Assembly (NCBI GenBank): GCA_033782935.1
Contig: JAWQEG010001314.1
Location: 806,001-870,000 of the forward strand
Length of the DNA stretch: 64,000 bases
Direction of reading: 5' to 3'
Source: Petrolisthes cinctipes
Lineage: Eukaryota; Arthropoda; Malacostraca; Decapoda; Porcellanidae
Of this stretch, positions 11,819 to 24,529 are shown in pieces; position 1 is the stretch's first letter, and every line of letters begins with the position of its first letter. A model generated the notes under the pieces. It saw nothing but the letters and a program-made list of their open reading frames with translations. It was not told where the DNA came from and did not search any database. The position numbers and the translations under genes are program-made.

Positions 11819-13346
11819 TACGTTAGGTGCAAAAAGTCGATATGTGCATGCATTCTCTGTACCCGGTTATATCCCAAATTCTGGCTCAAAACCCCCGAAA
11901 ATTCGATATTTTTGGGTCCCAGAAGCGATCTGTACATGCCTACTCAGTGCTAGAATATTTTCAAATTATACGCTGAAAACATATTAAAAATCGATATTTT
12001 GGGTGCCAAAGTCGATATGTGCATGCATCTTCTGTACCCGTTTATATCTCAAATTCAGGCTCAAAACACCCAAAAAAATCGATATTTTTGTGTCCCAGAA
12101 GCGATCTGTACATGTCTACACCGTGCTATAGTATTTTCAAAATACAGGCCCAAAACATGTTCAAAATCGATATTTTAGGTGCCCAAATTCGATATGTGCA
12201 TGCATCTTCTGTACCCGTTCATATCTCAAATTCAGGCTTAGAACACCCTAAAATTCGATTTATTTGGGTTCCAGAAGCGATCTGTACGTGTCTACTCAGT
12301 GTTAGAGTATTTTAAAAATACAGGCCCAAAACATGCTCAAAATCGATATTTTGGGTGAACAAAGTCGATATGTGCATGCATCTTCTGTTCCCGTTTATAT
12401 CTAAAATTCAGACTCAAATCACCCGAATATTCAATATTTTTGGGTCCCAAAAGCAATGTGTACATGCATACTCCGTGTTAGAGTATTTTCAAAATACAGG
12501 CCTAAAACATGCTAAAAAATCGATATTTTAGCTGCCCAAAGTCGATATGTGCATGCATCTTCTGTACCCGTTTATATCTCAAATTCAGGCTCAAAACACC
12601 CGAAAATTCAATATTTTTGGGTCCCAGAAGCGATCTGTACGTGCATACTCCGTGTTAGAGTGTTTTTAAGATACAGGCGCAAAACATGCTGAAAATCGAT
12701 ATTTTATGTGCCCAAAGTCAATATGTGTATGCATCTTCTGTACACGTGTGTATCCCTAATTCAAGTTCAAAACACCAGAAAATTCGATATTTTTGGGTCC
12801 CAGAAGCGATCTGTACATGCCTACTCCTTGCTAGAATTTTTTAAGAGACAAACCCAAGACATGCTCAAAATCGATATTTTAGGTGCAAAAAGTCGATATG
12901 AGCATGCCTCTTCTGTACCCGTTTATATCTCAAATTCAGGCTCAAAACACCCGAAAATTCCATATTTTTGGGTCCCTTAAGCGATCTGTACATGCATAAT
13001 CAGTGCTAGAATTTTTTCAAAATATAGGCTCAAAACATGCTAAAAATCGATATTTTAGGTGTCCAAAGTCAATATGTGCATGCATCTTCTGTACCCGATT
13101 ATATCTAAAATTCAGGCTCAAAACACCCAAAAACTCGATATTTTTGGGTCCCAAAAGCTATCTGTACATGTCTACTCCGTGTTAGAGTATTTTTAAAATA
13201 CAGGCCCTAATTATGCTGAAAATCGATATTTTAGGTGCCCAAAGTCGATATGTGCATGCATCATCTGTACCCGTTTATATCTCAAATTCAGGCTCAAAAC
13301 CCCCGAAAATTCGATATTTTTGGGTCCCAGAAGCGATCTGTACATG
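11764..13346 (+). repeat. 9-monomer block, tandem copy 1 (1583 bp)
   Basis: Nine monomers, 1 bp short of 9 x 176, followed immediately by a second copy with a constant +1583 shift. Private states shared by both copies include GATACGTTAGGTGC, the TATACGCTGAAAACATATT stretch, GGGTGAACAAAGTCG, CTGTTCCCG with ATCTAAAATTC, GTGTGTATCCC, and AGCATGCCTC. The only difference I saw by eye is T at 11777 against A at 13360. Such near-identity marks a very recent unequal exchange, or an assembly duplication. Confidence 0.9.
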
Positions 13347-14929
13347 CCTACTCCTTGCTAGAATTTTTTAAGATACAAACCCAAGACATGCTCAAAATCG
13401 ATACGTTAGGTGCAAAAAGTCGATATGTGCATGCATTCTCTGTACCCGGTTATATCCCAAATTCTGGCTCAAAACCCCCGAAAATTCGATATTTTTGGGT
13501 CCCAGAAGCGATCTGTACATGCCTACTCAGTGCTAGAATATTTTCAAATTATACGCTGAAAACATATTAAAAATCGATATTTTGGGTGCCAAAGTCGATA
13601 TGTGCATGCATCTTCTGTACCCGTTTATATCTCAAATTCAGGCTCAAAACACCCAAAAAAATCGATATTTTTGTGTCCCAGAAGCGATCTGTACATGTCT
13701 ACACCGTGCTATAGTATTTTCAAAATACAGGCCCAAAACATGTTCAAAATCGATATTTTAGGTGCCCAAATTCGATATGTGCATGCATCTTCTGTACCCG
13801 TTCATATCTCAAATTCAGGCTTAGAACACCCTAAAATTCGATTTATTTGGGTTCCAGAAGCGATCTGTACGTGTCTACTCAGTGTTAGAGTATTTTAAAA
13901 ATACAGGCCCAAAACATGCTCAAAATCGATATTTTGGGTGAACAAAGTCGATATGTGCATGCATCTTCTGTTCCCGTTTATATCTAAAATTCAGACTCAA
14001 ATCACCCGAATATTCAATATTTTTGGGTCCCAAAAGCAATGTGTACATGCATACTCCGTGTTAGAGTATTTTCAAAATACAGGCCTAAAACATGCTAAAA
14101 AATCGATATTTTAGCTGCCCAAAGTCGATATGTGCATGCATCTTCTGTACCCGTTTATATCTCAAATTCAGGCTCAAAACACCCGAAAATTCAATATTTT
14201 TGGGTCCCAGAAGCGATCTGTACGTGCATACTCCGTGTTAGAGTGTTTTTAAGATACAGGCGCAAAACATGCTGAAAATCGATATTTTATGTGCCCAAAG
14301 TCAATATGTGTATGCATCTTCTGTACACGTGTGTATCCCTAATTCAAGTTCAAAACACCAGAAAATTCGATATTTTTGGGTCCCAGAAGCGATCTGTACA
14401 TGCCTACTCCTTGCTAGAATTTTTTAAGAGACAAACCCAAGACATGCTCAAAATCGATATTTTAGGTGCAAAAAGTCGATATGAGCATGCCTCTTCTGTA
14501 CCCGTTTATATCTCAAATTCAGGCTCAAAACACCCGAAAATTCCATATTTTTGGGTCCCTTAAGCGATCTGTACATGCATAATCAGTGCTAGAATTTTTT
14601 CAAAATATAGGCTCAAAACATGCTAAAAATCGATATTTTAGGTGTCCAAAGTCAATATGTGCATGCATCTTCTGTACCCGATTATATCTAAAATTCAGGC
14701 TCAAAACACCCAAAAACTCGATATTTTTGGGTCCCAAAAGCTATCTGTACATGTCTACTCCGTGTTAGAGTATTTTTAAAATACAGGCCCTAATTATGCT
14801 GAAAATCGATATTTTAGGTGCCCAAAGTCGATATGTGCATGCATCATCTGTACCCGTTTATATCTCAAATTCAGGCTCAAAACCCCCGAAAATTCGATAT
14901 TTTTGGGTCCCAGAAGCGATCTGTACATG
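13347..14929 (+). repeat. 9-monomer block, tandem copy 2 (1583 bp)
   Basis: Second copy. Its right boundary is clear. Up to 14929 it follows the sequence ending GATCTGTACATG at 13346, and from 14930 it continues TCTACACCGTG where copy 1 continues CCTACTCCTTG. The junction is inside half B of a monomer, in full register. Confidence 0.9.
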
Positions 14930-17618
14930 TCTACACCGTGCTATAGTATTTTCAAAATACAGGCCCAAAACATGCTCAAAATCGATATTTTAGGTGCCCA
15001 AAGTCGATATGTGCATGCATCTTCTGTACCCGTTTATATCTCAAATTCAGGCTCAAAACACCCGAAAACTCGATATTTTTGGGTTCCAGAGGCGATCTGT
15101 ACATGTCTACTCAGTGTTAGAGTATTTTAAAAATACAGGACCAAAACATGCTGAAAATCGATATTTTGAGTGCCCAAAGTCGATATGTGCATGCATCTTC
15201 TGTATCCGTCTATATCCCAAATTTAAGTTCAAAACACCCGAAAAATCGATATTTTTGGGTCCCAAAAGCGATCTGTACATGCCTACTCCTTGCTTGAATT
15301 TTTTAAGATACAAACCCAAGACATGCTCAAAATCGATATTTTAGGTGCAAAAAGACGATATGTTCATGCATCTTCTGTACCCGTTTATATCTCAAATTCA
15401 GGCTCAAAACACCCGAAAATTCCATATTTTTGGGTCCCTTAAGCGATCTGTACATGCATACTCAGTGCTAGAATGTTTTCAAAATATAGGCTTAAGACAT
15501 GCTAAAAATCGATATTTTAGGTGTCCAAAGTCGATATGTGCATGCTTCTTCTGTACCCATTTATATCTAAAAATCAGACTCAAAACACCCGAAAAATCGA
15601 TATTTTTGGGTCCCAAAAGCGATCTGTACATGTCTACTCCGAGTTAGAGTATTTTTTTAATACAGGCCCAAAACATGCTAAAAATCGATATTTTGGGTGC
15701 CCAAAGTCGATATGTGCATGCATCTTCTGTACCCGTTTATATCTCAAATTCAGGCTCAAAACACCCGAAAATTCAATATTTTTGGGTCCCAGAAGCGATC
15801 TGTACATGCCTACTCCTTGCTAGAATGTTTTCAAGATACAGACCCAAAACAAGCTCAAAATCGATATTTTAAGTGCAAAAAGTCGATATGTGCATGCATC
15901 TTCTGTACCCGTTTATATCTCAAATTCAGGCTCAAAACTCCCAAAATTTGATATTTTTGGGTCCCAGAAGCAATCTGCACATGCCTACTCAGTGCTAAAA
16001 TGTTTTCAAAATACAGGCTTAAAACATGCTATAAATCGATATTTTAGGTGTCCAAAGTCTAAATGTGCATGCATCTTATGTACCCGTTTATATCTCAAAT
16101 TCAGGCTCAAAACACCCGAAAATTCGATATTTTCGGGTCTCAATAGCGATCTGTACATGTCTTCTCCGTGTTAAAGTATTTTCAAAATACAGGCCCAAAA
16201 CATGCTCAAAATCGATATTTTAGGTGCCCAAAGTCGATATGTGCATGAATCTTCTGTATCCGTTTATATCTCAAATTCAGGCTCAAAACACCTTAAAATT
16301 CGATATTTTTGGGTCCCAGAAGTGATCTGTACATGCCTACTCCGTGTTAATGTATTTTCAAAATACAAACCCAAAACATGCTCAAAATCGATATTTTAGG
16401 TGCAAAAAGTCGATATGTGCATGCATCCTCTGTACCCGGTTATATCCCAAATTCTGGCTCAAAACCCCCGAAAATTCGATATTTTTGGGTCCCAGAAGCG
16501 ATCTGTACATGCCTACTCAGTGCTAGAATATTTTCAAATTATACGCCGAAAACATACTAAAAATCGATATTTTGGGTGCCAAAGTCGATATGTGCATGCA
16601 TCTTCTGTACCCGTTTATATCTCAAATTCAGGCTCAAAACACCCAAAAACTCGATATTTTTGTGTCCCAGAAGCGATCTATACATGTCTACACCGTGCTA
16701 TAGTATTTTCAAAATACAGGCCCAAAACATGCTCAAAATCGATATTTTAGGTGCCCAAAGTCGATATGTGCATGCATCTTATGTATCCGTTCATATCTCA
16801 TATTCAGGCTCAGAACACCCTAAAATTCGATTTATTTGGGTTCCAGAAGCGATCTGTACGTGTCTACTCAGTGTTAGAGTATTTTAAAAATACAGGCTCA
16901 AAACATGCACAAAATCGATATTTTGGGTGCACAAAGTCGATATGTGCATGCATCTTCTGTACCCGTTTATATCTCAAATTCAGACTCAAAACACCCGAAT
17001 ATTCGATATTTTTGGGTTTCAAAAGCAATGTGTACATGCATACTCCGTGTTAGAGTATTTAAAAAAAAAAGGCCTAAAACATGCTGAAAATCGATATTTT
17101 ATCTGCCCAAAGTCAATATGTGTATGCATCTTCCGTACCCGTCTATATCCCAAATTCAGGTTCAAAACACTCGAAAATTCGATATTTTTGGGTCCCAGAA
17201 GCAATCTGTACATGCCTACTTCTTGCTAGAATGTTTTCAAGATACAGACCCAAAACATGCTCAAAATCGATATTTTAGGTGGAAAAAGTCGATATGTTCA
17301 TGCATCTTCTGTACCCGTTTATATCTCAAATTCAGGCTCAAAACACCCGAAAATTCGATATTTTTGGGTCCCCGAAGCGATCTGTACATGCCTACTCCGT
17401 GTTAGAGTATTTTCAAAATACAGGCCCAAAACATGCTCAAAATCGATATTTTAGGTGCCCAAAGTCGATATGTGCATGCATCTTCTGTACCCGTTTATAT
17501 CTCAAATTCAGGCTCAGAACACCCTAAAATTCGATTTATTTGGGTTCCAGAAGCGATTTGTACGTGTCTACTCAGTGTTAGAGTATTTTAAAAATACAGG
17601 CCCAAAACATGCTCAAAA
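14930..17618 (+). repeat. mosaic satellite stretch between duplicated blocks
   Basis: About 15 monomers of mixed types with no close tandem duplicate recognised. It holds the altered cassette starting near 16915. That copy has TGCACAAAATCG, GGTGCACAAAG and an A-tract, and its third monomer reads GGTGGAAAAAGTCGATATGTTC instead of the usual GTCGAAATGTGC. Confidence 0.85.
17061..17070 (+). repeat. A10 tract inside a half B
   Basis: Reads ATTTAAAAAAAAAAGGCC where other monomers read ATTTTCAAAATACAGGCC. The tract replaces two T/C positions by A and is the longest A run noticed in the window. It may be a local mutation or a sequencing error in a homopolymer. Confidence 0.6.
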
Positions 17619-18146
17619 TCGATATTTTGGGTGCCCAAAGTCGATACATGCATGCATCTTCTGTACCCGTTTATATCTCAAATTCAGACTCAAAACACCC
17701 GAATATTCGATATTTTTGGGTTTCAAAAGCAATGTGTACATGCATACTCCGTGTTAAAGTATTTTCAAAATACAGGCCTAAAACATGCTGAAAATCGATA
17801 TTTTAGCTGCCCAAAGTCAATATGTGTATGCATCTTCTGTACCCGTCTATATCCCAAATTCAGGTTCAAAACACTCGAAAATTCGATATTTTTGGGTCCC
17901 AGAAGCAATCTGTACATGCCTACTTCTTGCTAGAATGTTTTCAAGATACAGACCCAAAACATGCTCAAAATCGATATTTTAGGTGCAAAAAGTCGAAATG
18001 TGTATGCATCTTCTGTACTCGTTTATATATCAAATTCAGGCTCAATACACCCGAAAATTCGATATTTTTGGGTCCCCGAAGCCATCTGTATATGCCTACT
18101 CCTTGTTAGAGTATTTTTAAAATACAGGCCCAAAACATGCTGAAAA
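17619..18146 (+). repeat. three-monomer variant cassette, copy at 17.6 kb
   Basis: Monomer 1 has private CGATACATGCATGC and GGGTTTCAAAAGC. Monomer 3 has GTCGAAATGTGTATGC, CTGTACTCG and GCTCAATACACCCG. The same GGGTTTCAAAAGC and GCTCAATACACCCG occur in the copy at 19730, tying the two together. Confidence 0.83.
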
Positions 18147-18680
18147 TCGATATTTTATGTGCCCAAAGTCAAAATGTGTATGCATCTTCTGTACACGTGT
18201 ATATCCCTAATTCAGTTTCAAAATACCAGAAAATTCGATTTTTTGGGGTCCCAGAAGCGATCTGTACATGCCTACTCCTTGCTAGAATATTTTCAAGATA
18301 CAGACCCAAAACATGCTCAAAATCGATATTTTAAGTGCAAAAAGTCGATATGTGCATGCATCTTCTGTACCCGTTTATATCTCAAAATCTGGCTCAAAAC
18401 TCCGAAAATTCGATATTTTGGGGTCCCTTAAGCAATCTGCACATGCTTACTCAGTGCTAGAATGTTTTTAAAATACAGGCTTAAAACATGCTATAAATCA
18501 ATTATTTAGGTGTCCAAAGTCGATATGTGCATGCATCTTCTGAACCCGTTTAAATCTCAAATTCAGGCTCAAAACACCCAAAAAATCGATATTTTTGTGT
18601 CCCAGAAGCGATTTGTACATGCCTACTCAGTGTTAGAGTATTTTCAAAATACAGGCCCAAAACATGCTCAAAACCGATAT
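17620..18680 (+). repeat. copy 1 of a block duplicated at +2111 bp (12 monomers)
   Basis: Matches about 19731-20791. Shared states include GTCAAAATGTGTATGC, CAGTTTCAAAATACCAG and the CTATAAATCAATTATTTAGG border. Divergence begins where 18674 onward reads CCGATATTTTAGCTGCCC and the partner reads TCGATATTTTAGGTGCAAA. Confidence 0.8.
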
Positions 18681-18989
18681 TTTAGCTGCCCAAAGTCAAT
18701 ATGTGTATGCATCTTCTGTACCAGTCTATATCCCAAATTCAGGTTCAAAAAACTCGAAAATTCGATATTTTTGGGTCCCAGAAGCAATCTGTACATGCCT
18801 ACTTCTTGCTAGAATGTTTTCAAGATACAGACCCAAAACATGCTCAAAATCGATATTTTAGGTGCAAAAAGTCGAAATGTGCATGCATCTTCTGTACCCG
18901 TTTATATCTCAAATTCAGGCTCAAAACACCCGAATATTCGATATTTTTGGGTCCCAGAAGCGATCTATACATGCCTACTCCGTGTTAGA

Positions 18990-19765
18990 GTATTTTCAAA
19001 ATACAGGCCCAAAAAATGCTCAAAATCGATATTTTAGGTGCAAAAAGTCGATATGTGCATGCATCTTCTGTATCCGTCTATATCCCAAATTCTGGTTCAA
19101 TACACCCGAAAATTCGATATTTTTGGGTCCCAGAAGCGATCTGTACATGCCTACTCCTTGCTAGAATTTTTTCAAGATACAGACACAAAACATGCTCAAA
19201 ATCGATATTTTAGGTGCAAAAAGTCGATATGTGCATGTATCCTATGTACCCGGTTATATCCCAATTTCTGGCTCAGAACACCCGAAAATTCGATATTTTT
19301 GGGTCCCAGAAGCGATTTGTACATGCCTACTCAGTGCTAGAATATTTTCAAATTATACGCCCAAAACATACTAAAAATCGATATTTTGGGTGCCCAAAGT
19401 CGATATGTGCATGCATCTTCTGTATCCGTTTATATCTCAAATTTAGGCTCAAAACACCCAAAAAATTGATATTTTTGTGTCCCAGAAGCGATCTGTACAT
19501 GTCTACACAGTGTTTGAGTATTTTCAAATTACAGGCCCAAAACATGTTCAAAATCGATATTTTAGGTGCCCAAAGTCGATATGTGCATGCATCTTCTGTA
19601 CCTGTTCATATCTCAAATTCAGGCTCAGAACAATCGAAAATTCGATTTATTTGGGTCCCAGAAGCGATCTGTACGTGTCTACTCCGTGTTAAAGTATTTT
19701 AAAAATACAGGCTCAAAACATGCTCAAAATCGATATTTTGGGTGCCCAAAGTCGATATGTGCATG
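18990..19765 (+). repeat. copy 1 of a block duplicated at +1759 bp (10 monomers)
   Basis: Matches about 20749-21524. Shared states include CTGGTTCAATACACCCG, CAGACACAAAACATG, CTATGTACCCGGTTATATCC, CAATTTCTGGCTCAGAACACC, ATTTAGGCT, and CCTGTTCATATC. Together with the 2111-bp block this makes 17.6-21.5 kb a set of nested duplications. Confidence 0.78.
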
Positions 19766-20257
19766 CATCTTCTGTACCCGTTTATATCTCAAATTCAGAC
19801 TCAAAACACCCGAATATTCGATATTTTTGGGTTTCAAAAGCAATGTGTACATGCATACTCCGTGTTAAAGTATTTTCAAAATACAGGCCTAAAACAAGCT
19901 GAAAATCGATATTTTAGCTGCCCAAAGTCAATATGTGTATGCATCTTCTGTACCCGTCTATATCCCAAATTCAGGTTCAAAACACTCGAAAATTCGATAT
20001 TTTTGGGTCCCAGAAGCAATCTGTACATGCCTACTTCTTGCTAGAATGTTTTCAAGATACAGACCCAAAACATGCTCAAAATCGATATTTTAGGTGCAAA
20101 AAGTCGAAATGTTTATGCATCTTCTGTACTCGTTTATATCTCAAATTCAGGCTCAATACACCCGAAAATTCGATATTTTTTGGTCCGCGAAGCCATCTGT
20201 ATATGCCTACTCCGTGTTAGAGTATTTTCAAAATACAGGCCCAAAACATGCTGAAAA
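19730..20257 (+). repeat. three-monomer variant cassette, copy at 19.7 kb
   Basis: Has private AAACAAGCTG at the monomer 1/2 border and TTTTTTGGTCCGCG in monomer 3. Otherwise it follows the 17619 copy. Confidence 0.82.
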
Positions 20258-20791
20258 TCGGTATTTTATGTGCCTAAAGTCAAAATGTGTATGCATCTTC
20301 TGTACACGTGTATATCCCTAATTCAGTTTCAAAATACCAGAAAATTCGATTTTTTTGGGTCCCAGAAGCGATCTGTACATGCCTACTCCTTGCTAGAATA
20401 TTTTCAAGATACAGACCCAAAACATGCTCAAAATCGATATTTTAAGTGCAAAAAGTCGATATGTGCATGCATCTTCTGTACCCGTTTATATCTCAAATTC
20501 TGGCTCAAAACTCCGAAAATTCGATATTTTTGGGTCCCTTAAGCAATCTGCACATGCTTACTCAGTGCTAGAATGTTTTTAAAATACAGGCTTAAAACAT
20601 GCTATAAATCAATTATTTAGGTGTCCAAAGTCGATATGTGCATGCATCTTCTGAACCCGTTTATATCTCAAATTCAGGCTCAAAACACCCAAAAAATCGA
20701 TATTTTTGTGTCCCAGAAGCGATTTGTACATGCCTACTCAGTGTTAGAGTATTTTCAAAATACAGGCCCAAAACATGCTCAAAATCGATAT
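19731..20791 (+). repeat. copy 2 of the block duplicated at 2111 bp
   Basis: Its last monomers, with the AATTATTTAGGTGTCCAAAG start, recur a third time around 22690-22850, again at +2111. Confidence 0.8.
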
Positions 20792-21524
20792 TTTAGGTGC
20801 AAAAAGTCGATATGTGCATGCATCTTCTGTATCCGTCTATATCCCAAATTCTGGTTCAATACACCCGAAAATTCGATAATTTTGGGTCCCAGAAGCGATC
20901 TGTACATGCCTACTCCTTGCTAGAATTTTTTCAAGATACAGACACAAAACATGCTCAAAATCGATATTTTAGGTGTAAAAAGTCGATATGTGCATGCATC
21001 CTATGTACCCGGTTATATCCCAATTTCTGGCTCAGAACACCCGAAAATTCGATATTTTTGGGTCCCAGAAGCGATTTGTACATGCCTACTCAGTGCTAGA
21101 ATATTTTCAAATTATACGCCCAAAACATACTAAAAATCGATATTTTGGGTGCCCAAAGTCGATATGTGCATGCATCTTCTGTATCCGTTTATATCTCAAA
21201 TTTAGGCTAAAAATACCCAAAAAATTGATATTTTTGTGTACCAGAAGCGATCTGTACATGTCTACACCGTGGTTGAGTATTTTCAAATTACAGGCCCAAA
21301 ACATGATCAAAATCGATATTTTAGGTGCCCAAAGTCGATATGTGCATGCATCTTCTGTACCTGTTCATATCTCAAATTCAGGCTCAGAACAACTGAAAAT
21401 TCGATTTATTAGGGTCCCAGAAGCGATCTGTACGTGTCTACTCCGTATTAGAGTATTTTAAAAATACAGGCTCAAAACATGCTCAAAATCGATATTTTGG
21501 GTGCCCAAAGTCGATATGTGCATG
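20749..21524 (+). repeat. copy 2 of the block duplicated at 1759 bp
   Basis: Private changes relative to its partner include GGTGTAAAAAGTCG, GCTAAAAATACCC, ACATGATCAAAATCG and TTTATTAGGGTCCC. The last two recur at 22888 and 22990 (shift 1583 bp), so this copy donated part of the 22.85-23.1 kb segment. Confidence 0.78.
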
Positions 21525-22689
21525 CATCCTCTGTACCCTGTTATATCCCAAATTCTGGCTCAAAACCCCCGAAAATTCGATATTTTTGGGTCCCAGAAGC
21601 AATCTGTACATGCCTACTTTTTGCTAGAATGTTTTCAAGATACAGACCCAAAACATGCTCAAAATCGATATTTTAGGTGCAAAAAGTCGAAATGTGCATG
21701 CATCTTCTGTACCCGTTTATATCTCAAATTCAGGCTCAAAACACCCGAAAATTCGATATTTTTGGGTCCCCGAAGCGATCTATACATGCCTACTCCGTGT
21801 TAGAGTATTTTCAAAATACAGGCCCAAAACATGCTCAAAATCAATATTTTAGGTGCAAAAAGTCGAAATGTGCATGCATCTTCTGTATCCGTCTATATCC
21901 CAAATTCTGGTTCAATACACCCGAAAATTCGATAATTTTGGGTTCCCAGAAGCGATCTGTACATGCCTACTCCTTGCTAGAATTTTTTCAAGATACAGAC
22001 CCAAAACATGCTTAAAATCGATATTTTAGGTGCAAAAAGTCGATATGTGCATGCATCCTCTGTATCCTGTTATATCCCAAATTCTGGCTCAAAACCCCCG
22101 AAAATTCGATATTTTTGGGTCCCAGAAGCGATCTGTACATGCCTACTCAGTGCTAGAATGTTTTCAAATTATACGCCCAAAACATACTAAAAATCGATAG
22201 TTTGGGTGCCAAAGTCGATATGTGCATGCATCTTCTGTACCCGTTTATATCTCAAATTCAGGCTCAAAACACCCAAAAAATCGATATTTTTGTGTCCCAG
22301 AAGCGATCTGTACATGTCTACACCGTGCTATAGTATTTTCAAAATACAGGCCCAAAACATGCTCAAAATCGATATTTTAGGTGCCCAAAGTCGATATGTG
22401 CATGAATCTTCTGTATCCGTCTATATCCCAAATTCAGGTTCAAAACACTCGAAAATTCGATATTTTTGGGTACCAGAAGCATTCTGTACATGCCTACTCC
22501 TTGCTAGAATATTTTCAAGATACAGACCCAAAACATGCTCAAAATCGATATTTTAAGTGCAAAAAGTCGATATGTGCAGGCATCTTCTGTACCCGTTTAT
22601 ATCTCAAATTCTGGCTCAAAACTCCGAAAATTCGATATTTTTGGGTCCCTTAAGCAATCTGCACATGCTTACTCAGTGCTAGAATGTTT

Positions 22690-23100
22690 TTAAAATACAG
22701 GCTTAAAACATGCTATAAATCAATTATTTAGGTGATCAAAGTCGATATGTGTATGCATCTTCTGAACCCGTTTATATCTCAAATTCAGGCTCAAAACACC
22801 CAAAAAATCGATATTTTTGTGTCCCAGAAGCGATTTGTACATGCCTACTCAGTGGTTGAGTATTTTCAAATTACAGGCCCAAAACATGATCAAAATCGAT
22901 ATTTTAGGTGCCCAAAGTCGATATGTGCATGCATCTTCTGTACCTGTTCATATCTCAAATTCAGGCTCAGAACAACTGAAAATTCGATTTATTAGGGTCC
23001 CAGAAGCGATCTGTACGTGTCTACTCCGTATTAGAGTATTTTAAAAATACAGGCTCAAAACATGCTCAAAATCGATATTTTGGGTGCCCAAAGTCGATAT
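22690..23100 (+). repeat. chimeric segment joining two duplicated blocks near 22850
   Basis: Left of about 22850 the sequence follows 20580-20740 (shift 2111), ending GATTTGTACATGCCTACTC. Right of it, GGTTGAGTATTTTCAAATTAC and ACATGATCAAAATCG follow 21268 onward (shift 1583). The switch falls in the shared CAGTG/CCGTG stretch of half B and keeps the 176-bp register. Confidence 0.75.
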
Positions 23101-23567
23101 GTGCATGCATCTTCTGTACCCGTTTATATCTCAAATTCAGACTCAAAACACCCGAATATTCGATATTTTTGGGTCCCAAAAGCGATCTGTACATGCATAC
23201 TCCGTGTTAGAGTATTTTTAAAATACAGGCCTAAAACATGCTGTAAATCGATATTTTAGCTGCCAAAAGTCAATATGTGTATGCATCTTCTGTACCCGTC
23301 TATATCCCAAATTCAGGTTCAAAACACTCGAAAATTCGATATTTTTGAGTCCCAGAAGCAATCTGTACATGCCTACTTCTTTCTAGAAAGTTTTCATGAT
23401 ACAGACCCAAAACATGCTCAAAATCGATATATTAGGTGCAAAAAGTCAATATGTGCATGCATCTTCTGTACCCGTTTATATCTCAAATTCAGGCTCAATA
23501 CACCCAAAAAATCGATATTTTTGTGTCCCAGAAGCGATCTGTACATGTCTACACTGCGTTATAATAT

Positions 23568-24345
23568 TTTCAAAATACAGGCCCAAAACATGCTGAAAAT
23601 CGATATTTTAGGTGCCCAAAGTCAATATGTGCATGCATCTTCTGTACCAGTCTATATCCCAAATTCAGGTTCAAAACACCAGAAAATTCGGTATTTTTGG
23701 GTCTCAGAAGCGACCTGTACATGCCTACTCCTTGCTAGAATGTTTTCAATATACAGACCCAAAACATGCTTAAAATCGATATTTTAGGTGCAAAAAGTCG
23801 ATATGTGCATGCATCCTCTGTACCCTGTTATATCCCAAATTCTGGCTCAAAACCCCCGAAAATTCGATATTTTTGGGTCCCAGAAGCGATCTGTATATGC
23901 CTACTCAGTGCTAGAATATTTTCAAATTATACGCCCAAAACATACTAAAAATCGATATTTTGGGTGCCAAAGTCGATATGTGCATGCATCTTCTGAACCC
24001 GTTTATATCTCAAATTCAGGCTCAAAACACCCAAAAAATCGATATTTTTGTGTCCCAGAAGCGATCTGTACATGTCTACACCGTGCTATAGTATTTTCAA
24101 AATACAGGCCCAAAACATGCTCAAAATCGATATTTTAGGTGCCCAAAGTCGATATGTGCATGAATCTTCTGTATCCGTCTATATCCCAAATTCAGGTTCA
24201 AAACACCCGAAAATTCAATAATTTTGGGTCCCAGAAGCGATCTGTACATGCCAACTCCTTGCTAGAATATGTTCAAGATACAGACCCAAAACATGCTCAA
24301 AATCGATATTTTAAGTGCAAAAAGTCGATATGTGCATGCATCTTC
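23568..24345 (+). repeat. copy 1 of a block duplicated at +4217 bp (24 monomers)
   Basis: Matches about 27785-28562. Shared states include CTGTACCAGTCTATATCCC, GGGTCTCAGAAGCGACCTG, TTCAATATACAGACCC, CTGTACCCTGTTATATCC, GATCTGTATATGCC and CATGCCAACTCC. Confidence 0.8.
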
Positions 24346-24529
24346 TGTACCCGTTTATATCTCAAATTCAGGCTCAAAACTCCGAAAATTCGATATTTTT
24401 GGGTCCCTTAAGCAATCTGCACATGCCTACACCGTGTTAGAATACTTTCAAAATATAGGCCCAAAACATGCTCAAAATCGATATTTTGGGTGCCAAAGTC
24501 GATATGTGCATGCATCTTCTGTACCCGTT

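Noticed and set aside
17061..17070. A10 tract as a poly(A) tail of a retrotransposed element
   Set aside because: The flanking sequence is ordinary satellite on both sides and in register, with no element body or target-site duplication.
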